NCBI GenBank assembly: GCA_002325245.1 | Contig: DCRR01000024.1 | Coordinates: forward strand, 25,668 to 66,631 | Source: Microbacteriaceae bacterium UBA1487 | GTDB taxonomy: Bacteria; Actinomycetota; Actinomycetes; Actinomycetales; Microbacteriaceae | DNA length: 40,964 nt | Reading direction: 5' to 3' | Part shown: positions 36,922-40,964 of the stretch, piece after piece | Layout: each line of letters opens with the position of its first letter | Position numbering within the stretch: position 1 is the stretch's first letter | Notes under the pieces: model-generated | What the model saw: the letters and a program-made list of their open reading frames with translations, nothing else | Told to the model about the DNA's origin: nothing | The model's database searches: none | Translations under genes and position numbers: made by a program

Positions 36922-39760
36922 TGTCGTCCTCCGCGAACGTGTCGGCGGGATCCTCCCCGGGGAGCGCGGCGGGGCTCACCACGCGGCGGCGCGGACCCGT
37001 CGGGAGGGCCAGCAGCACCGTGACCAGGAGGATGCCCGCCTGCAGCGCCAGCGTGCCCCGCGCGATCACGCCGAGGCCCTCCGACTCCGACGTCGTGGTT
37101 CGCGGAACTTCGGTGCGCCACAGCGCACCCGACGTCGTCTCGCCGATCGCCACGAGCCGTGAGTTCGCGTCGAGGGCCTCCGTGACGCGCTGCGCCGTCG
37201 CGGTTGCGTCCGCGTCGACGGTCGGCAGCAGCACGTACCCGATGCCGAACTCCTCAAGCGCGGCGGTGGGGTCGAAGCCTCCGAACGAGGCCAGGTTGCC
37301 GGCCAGCTCCGCCACCAGGAGCTCCTCCGCGGTGCGCGCCGCCGTGTCGCTCACCAGGTCGGTGGCGTCGAGCGTCGAGATGACATCCAGCGTCGTGCCG
37401 GCGCCGCGTTCGATGCGGACGGCGATCGAGCCGTCCGCCTGGGCCTCGATCACCAGTGTGCCGAGGCTGGGATCTCCCGCCGCCTCCGCGGCGACGAGCG
37501 CAGGCAGGGTGCGCTCCCCCGCCGTCACCACCGGGGAGTCGTCGAGGGCCACGGCGACCACGGCGGGCGCGACCCCGACGACCGCGAGGACGATCAGCAC
37601 GCTGGTTGCCACGATCGAGATCGGTCGGAGCGCGTCGATCGCCAGCACCGCCGCGGCGACGATGCCGAACCAGTACAGGCTGAGTCCCGAGCCGGGCCAG
37701 GGCGTGATCGTCTCGGCGCCGGCCGTCGCGACGGTCACGTGGGCCGCGGCGACGGCGGTCGCCAGCCCGATGACGGCGATCACGAGCGCGGGAATCGCGC
37801 GGCGCGCGCCCGGCAGGACGACCGCGAGAAGGGCGAGCAGTCCGAGTGGCACCAGCAGCAGCGCCGGCAGCGCGAGGCTCGCGACGGCGGCGAGCGAGCC
37901 GTCCGCGCCGAGGAGACCGAGCACCTCGCCCCAGGCGTCGAGACCCGCGGCGGGGCGCCCCAGGAGCAGCTCCCAGCCGCTCGGCTCGTCGAACGCCGTC
38001 GGCACCCCCGGATCGGCGAAGATCCCGAACGGTGTGCCGCGCGTGATCTGCACCACGGCGAGGGGCGCCAGCATCGCCAGGCCGAGCACCGGGATGCCGA
38101 CCAGACGCAGCACGGAGCGCGGACGCAGCGCGACGGCCAGCAGCACCAGCAGCAGCAGCGCCGGGGCGAGGGACGGCGCACATGCCGCGACGGCCGCGAA
38201 GAGCAGCGCGGCCCCGGCGGCGGCGCTCCACGAGCGCACCGCCTCGATGCCGGCGAGGATCAGCCACGGGATCAGCACGTGGGCGAGCAGCGCGCCGGGC
38301 CGCCCGTCGGCGAGCGCGAAGACGAGCGGGGGCGCGAGCCCCCACAGCACGGCGGCGACGAGCGGCGGTGCGACCCGCTCGCTGACGTGCGTTGCACACC
38401 ACCACGCGCCGAGTGCGGCGAGCGGCATCGCCGCGAACCAGAGGGCGACGAGCGACAGCGACGGGTCCCACCAGGTGAGCGAGCCGAGGACGCCGAGCAT
38501 GACGGTGAAGGGATCGGCCGGAGCCCAGCCGAAGACGGTGTCGGCGGATCGCCCTACGACGTTCGACCAGAGGAGCTCCACGGTCGCGCTCAGGGGGCGC
38601 AGCGCTCCGCCGGTGAGCGCCGCGGCGCCGACGAGGCGCCACAGCATCGCCGTCCCGAGCACGGCGAACACCACCAGCAGCGCCACCCCGCCGCCCGCCA
38701 CGAAGCCGGAGCGCACGATCTCGAGCGACTGCCCGCGCGCCTCGCGCTCGCGCTCGCGCGAGGCCGCACGGCGTTCGCGCAGTTCGCTCCACGACATGCG
38801 CAGCGGGGCGATCGCGGCCCAGCCGACCCGGCGACCGCGGCGCAGCGCGCTGCGGGCGCCCGGCACCGTTCCATCGAAGGCGGCGCGCAGCGCGGCCCCG
38901 ATCTCGCCGAACACCGCGCCGGGTCGTTTGGCCAGCAGCTGGCCGAGAGCGCGCACGAGCGCCGTCGGCACCAGTGCGAGCCACAGCCACGGCAGGGCCC
39001 AGCCCGGAGCCCAGACCAGGCGGCGGTGCAGCTGCGCGACGCGCGCCAGCCGCCGACGCGTCGAGGCGGAGGCGGGCGTGCGCCGGGCCGCATCCTCCGG
39101 TCGCACGGCGCGGGCCACGCGTGCTCCCGCGACGCGAATGACGCGATGGCCGGCGAGACGGACGCGAACGCAGAAGTCGAGCCCCGCATCCACCTGGGGC
39201 AGCCCTGGATCGAAGCCGCCGACCTCGTCGAAGACCGCGCGGCGCACCAGCATGCCCGCGGTCTGGACGGCCAGGACGTCGGGGCCGCGGTCGTACTGCG
39301 CCTGATCGAGCTCATCCTCGACGAGCGGGACGGTGGCACCCCACGGGGACACCGTCTCGCCGAACGAGCGCAGCATGTCGGGGTCGTCGGGGTCGACGAG
39401 CTTGGGCCCGGCGACCGCGACTGAGGGCGCGATCTCGACGGCGGCCAGCATGCGCTCGAGCGCGTCGGGCGCGGGGATGCTGTCGTCGGCGAGAAGCCAC
39501 AGCCACTCGTCGCGCGATTCGACCGGCCCGAGCGCGCGCAGCGCCGGGGCCAGCACATCGCCCATGCCGGTGCCGCGCGCCGAGACCTGGCGGGCGGGGG
39601 CTGCGGAGGCGAGCGATTCGGTCAGATGCGTGTCGACCGCGGCATCCACCGTGATGAGGGCGTCGACCCGTCGGGTCTGGGCGCTGATCGCCGCGAGCGC
39701 GCGGTCGAGACCGCGATCGTCGCGGCGGACGACCAGGATCGCGGTGACTCGGGGTTGCAT
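36914..39760 (-). CDS. Large membrane glycosyltransferase, family 2
   Basis: A 948-residue protein. Residues 1-230 form a GT-A domain: VTAILVVRRDDRGLDRALAAI at the N-terminus, the acidic motif WLWLLADDSIPAP near residue 90, GPKLVDPDDPDM, and an ED-type region RAVFDEVGGFDPGL. The rest contains about a dozen hydrophobic helices (for example GGGVALLVVFAVLGTAMLW, LLFAAVAACAPSLAPALLLLVLL, LLLVPLGLLALLAVVLPG) and a loop-rich exported region, so the sugar product may be passed to or handled at the outer face. Donor and acceptor are unknown. I chose the ATG at 39760 (MQPRVTAIL): a TAGCCT -10 precedes it by seven bases. Located just after whiB2. Confidence 0.87.
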   Translation of the reverse strand: MQPRVTAILVVRRDDRGLDRALAAISAQTRRVDALITVDAAVDTHLTESLASAAPARQVSARGTGMGDVLAPALRALGPVESRDEWLWLLADDSIPAPDALERMLAAVEIAPSVAVAGPKLVDPDDPDMLRSFGETVSPWGATVPLVEDELDQAQYDRGPDVLAVQTAGMLVRRAVFDEVGGFDPGLPQVDAGLDFCVRVRLAGHRVIRVAGARVARAVRPEDAARRTPASASTRRRLARVAQLHRRLVWAPGWALPWLWLALVPTALVRALGQLLAKRPGAVFGEIGAALRAAFDGTVPGARSALRRGRRVGWAAIAPLRMSWSELRERRAASREREREARGQSLEIVRSGFVAGGGVALLVVFAVLGTAMLWRLVGAAALTGGALRPLSATVELLWSNVVGRSADTVFGWAPADPFTVMLGVLGSLTWWDPSLSLVALWFAAMPLAALGAWWCATHVSERVAPPLVAAVLWGLAPPLVFALADGRPGALLAHVLIPWLILAGIEAVRSWSAAAGAALLFAAVAACAPSLAPALLLLVLLAVALRPRSVLRLVGIPVLGLAMLAPLAVVQITRGTPFGIFADPGVPTAFDEPSGWELLLGRPAAGLDAWGEVLGLLGADGSLAAVASLALPALLLVPLGLLALLAVVLPGARRAIPALVIAVIGLATAVAAAHVTVATAGAETITPWPGSGLSLYWFGIVAAAVLAIDALRPISIVATSVLIVLAVVGVAPAVVAVALDDSPVVTAGERTLPALVAAEAAGDPSLGTLVIEAQADGSIAVRIERGAGTTLDVISTLDATDLVSDTAARTAEELLVAELAGNLASFGGFDPTAALEEFGIGYVLLPTVDADATATAQRVTEALDANSRLVAIGETTSGALWRTEVPRTTTSESEGLGVIARGTLALQAGILLVTVLLALPTGPRRRVVSPAALPGEDPADTFAEDDNA

Positions 39761-39767
39761 CGAGTGA

Positions 39768-39773
39768 AGGCTA
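39768..39773 (-). promoter_or_regulatory. -10 element of the glycosyltransferase gene, leaderless
   Basis: TAGCCT on the minus strand, seven bases, then ATG at 39760. This decides the start in favour of MQPRVTAIL over an in-frame ATG 63 bases upstream. Confidence 0.45.
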
Positions 39774-39854
39774 AGCGGGAGCGCGCCGCGCGGACCGGAC
39801 GACACGCACGGCCCGGGAATCACTCAGCGCGCGGACCCCGGTTCCCGGAATGGA

Positions 39855-40184
39855 TCAGGCGGAGCGACTGCGGCGCAGGCGACGGCGCTCACGCTCGGAG
39901 AGTCCGCCCCAGATGCCGAAGCGCTCGTCGTTGGCGAGGGCGTACTCGAGGCACTCGGCCTTCACCTCGCAGGTGGTGCAGATCTTCTTCGCGTCGCGGG
40001 TCGAGCCGCCCTTCTCCGGGAAGAAGGCCTCGGGGTCGGTCTGGGCGCAGAGCGCGTCGCTCTGCCATGAGAGGGCGTTCTCGTCGTCGTCGGCAGCGAT
40101 CGGGCGCAGGCCCGGCACGCCCAGGCGCACCGGATCGACGAACCAGTCATTGGGGACATTGGGGCGATACTCGTTCGCGGCCAT
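39855..40184 (-). CDS. whiB2: WhiB2-type iron-sulfur regulator
   Basis: A 109-residue Wbl protein. Cluster ligands Cys46, Cys69, Cys72 and Cys78 are followed by the GIWGGLSERERRRLRR turn and basic C-terminus. The 40-residue N-terminal extension (NEYRPNVPNDWFVDP) and DPEAFFPEKGGS are typical of WhiB2/WhmD, which controls septation with WhiA in Streptomyces and is essential for division in mycobacteria. A GGAGGG ribosome site a few bases before the ATG at 40184 fixes the start. A complete -35/-10 promoter lies upstream. It precedes the glycosyltransferase/DUF5719 pair, 94 bases away, which has its own promoter. Confidence 0.95.
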   Translation of the reverse strand: MAANEYRPNVPNDWFVDPVRLGVPGLRPIAADDDENALSWQSDALCAQTDPEAFFPEKGGSTRDAKKICTTCEVKAECLEYALANDERFGIWGGLSERERRRLRRSRSA

Positions 40185-40248
40185 GTCACCCTCCTCTCGC
40201 GACGCCCCCCATGGTTGCTCCCGTCCGGGCGCTGCGTCGTTGGTGATA

Positions 40249-40277
40249 ATTACACCGTTGTGATTAGCCCACGTCAA
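40249..40277 (-). promoter_or_regulatory. whiB2 promoter with consensus -35 and -10
   Basis: On the minus strand TTGACG (40272-40277), exactly 17 bases, then TGTAAT (40249-40254). This is the best housekeeping-sigma match in the window. Transcription would start near 40242, giving a leader of about 58 bases. The -10 overlaps a partial dyad GGTGATAATTACACC. Confidence 0.7.
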
Positions 40278-40313
40278 GTCGCGCATCATATTTAGTCGCG
40301 CGGGTTTTGCCCG

Positions 40314-40964
40314 TTACGACGCGCCGGGCGTGTCGGCTGCGGTCAGCCGAGCGCGCCACGCGCTCTCCACCATCTCCTCCAGGGAGTGCCGCATGCGCCA
40401 CCCGAGGTCGCGCGCGGCTAGGTCGCCGGCGGCCACGATCCGCGCCGGATCGCCAGGCCGACGCGGACCGATCTCGGGCTCGAAGTCCGTTCCGGTCACC
40501 CGCGCGACGGCGGTCATGATTTCCCGGACCGAGACGCCGTCCCCGCTGCCGAGGTTGTAGGCGGTCTCGATCGTCTCGCCCGTCTCGAGACGCCGGGCGG
40601 CGGCCACGTGGGCCAGCGCCAGATCGGCGACATGGATGTAGTCGCGCACGTTCGTGCCGTCGGGGGTCGGATAGTCGTCGCCGTTGATCCGGGGCGTGCG
40701 CCCGTCGACGAGCGCGTCGAACACCAGCGGGAAGAGGTTGTGCGGGCTCGTGTCGTAGACCGCCGGATCGCCCGAGCCGACGACGTTGAAGTAGCGGAGG
40801 CTGGTGTGGCGCAGACCGTTCGCGATCTCGAGATCGCGCAGCATCCACTCGCCGATGAGCTTCGACTCGCCATACGGCGACTGGGGAGCCTTGGGGGTGT
40901 CCTCCGTGACGAGGTCGACGTCGGGTGTGCCGTACACGGCGGCGCTCGACGAGAAGACGACCCG
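40314..40964 (-). CDS. galE: UDP-glucose 4-epimerase (5' end outside window)
   Basis: Interconverts UDP-glucose and UDP-galactose, supplying UDP-galactose for wall and surface glycans. The visible 216 residues are the C-terminal two thirds of a short-chain-dehydrogenase-type epimerase. VFSSSAAVYG carries the active-site Ser region, SPYGESK the Tyr and Lys of the Y-x3-K pair, and RYFNVVGSGD, NVRDYIHVADLA and YNLGSGDGVSVREI are GalE hallmarks. The Rossmann NAD-binding start lies beyond the right edge. Other NDP-sugar epimerases are close relatives, but the motif set favours GalE. It is followed by a weak hairpin and the whiB2 promoter. Confidence 0.93.
   Translation of the reverse strand, partial: RVVFSSSAAVYGTPDVDLVTEDTPKAPQSPYGESKLIGEWMLRDLEIANGLRHTSLRYFNVVGSGDPAVYDTSPHNLFPLVFDALVDGRTPRINGDDYPTPDGTNVRDYIHVADLALAHVAAARRLETGETIETAYNLGSGDGVSVREIMTAVARVTGTDFEPEIGPRRPGDPARIVAAGDLAARDLGWRMRHSLEEMVESAWRARLTAADTPGAS

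Noticed and set aside
40301..40313. Terminator after galE (CGGG/CCCG with AAAAC loop)
   Set aside because: Only four base pairs and no T tract; too weak to call.

Overview
The window is a contiguous piece of a high-G+C actinobacterial chromosome. Gene content and order (mtrAB-lpqB-comF-hpf-secA, whiB1 beside pdtaS, whiB2, a DUF3499 gene beside an Rv3259-type gene) point to Actinomycetota, most likely family Microbacteriaceae; I cannot fix the genus. No insertion sequence, prophage, CRISPR array or rRNA is visible. Genes are packed tightly, many with ATGA/GTGA overlaps, and no gene-free stretch reaches 300 bases. Several genes look leaderless: a TANNNT or closely related -10 hexamer ends 6 to 8 bases before the start codon.

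Layout. 1-4521 (minus): Mrp-type cation/proton antiporter genes mrpA (fused to an MrpB domain), mrpC and the 5' part of mrpD. 4583-6822 (minus): otsA-otsB, trehalose synthesis. 6950-9708 (plus): a TIM-barrel isomerase-like protein, a small membrane protein, a secreted protein with an NNPLNN motif and an anchored alpha/beta hydrolase. 9739-11277: terminator, tRNA-Lys(CTT), Bcp peroxiredoxin, a four-helix membrane protein and WhiB1. 11299-14691 (minus): CpaB-like SAF protein, CpaE-like ATPase and the PdtaS-type histidine kinase. 14815-16281: a MerR/excisionase-type DNA-binding protein, an unknown protein and an Rv3235-family protein, with one perfect DnaA box in each of the two promoter regions. 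16278-24801 (minus): secA, hpf, comF, lpqB, mtrB, mtrA. 24936-33052: a membrane operon with MoxR ATPase, DUF58, DUF4129 and DUF4350 proteins, then an aquaporin, a SpoIIM-family protein and an RDD protein. 33071-40964: ahcY, DUF3499, an Rv3259-type protein, DUF5719, a very large membrane glycosyltransferase, whiB2 and the 3' part of galE.

How the parts fit. Much of the window concerns the envelope and water/ion balance: Mrp antiporter, trehalose, the MtrAB-LpqB signalling system, an aquaporin, SecA export and wall-linked WhiB regulators. A direct repeat with 11-base period in front of mrpA resembles the half-site described for MtrA, which is encoded 20 kb away. The least described system is the MoxR/DUF58/DUF4129/DUF4350/SpoIIM/RDD cluster transcribed divergently from mtrA. 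From memory of mycobacterial order, mtrA and ahcY are near neighbours there, so this cluster appears to sit inside an otherwise conserved string. Functions rest on motif recognition by eye; no database search was run.
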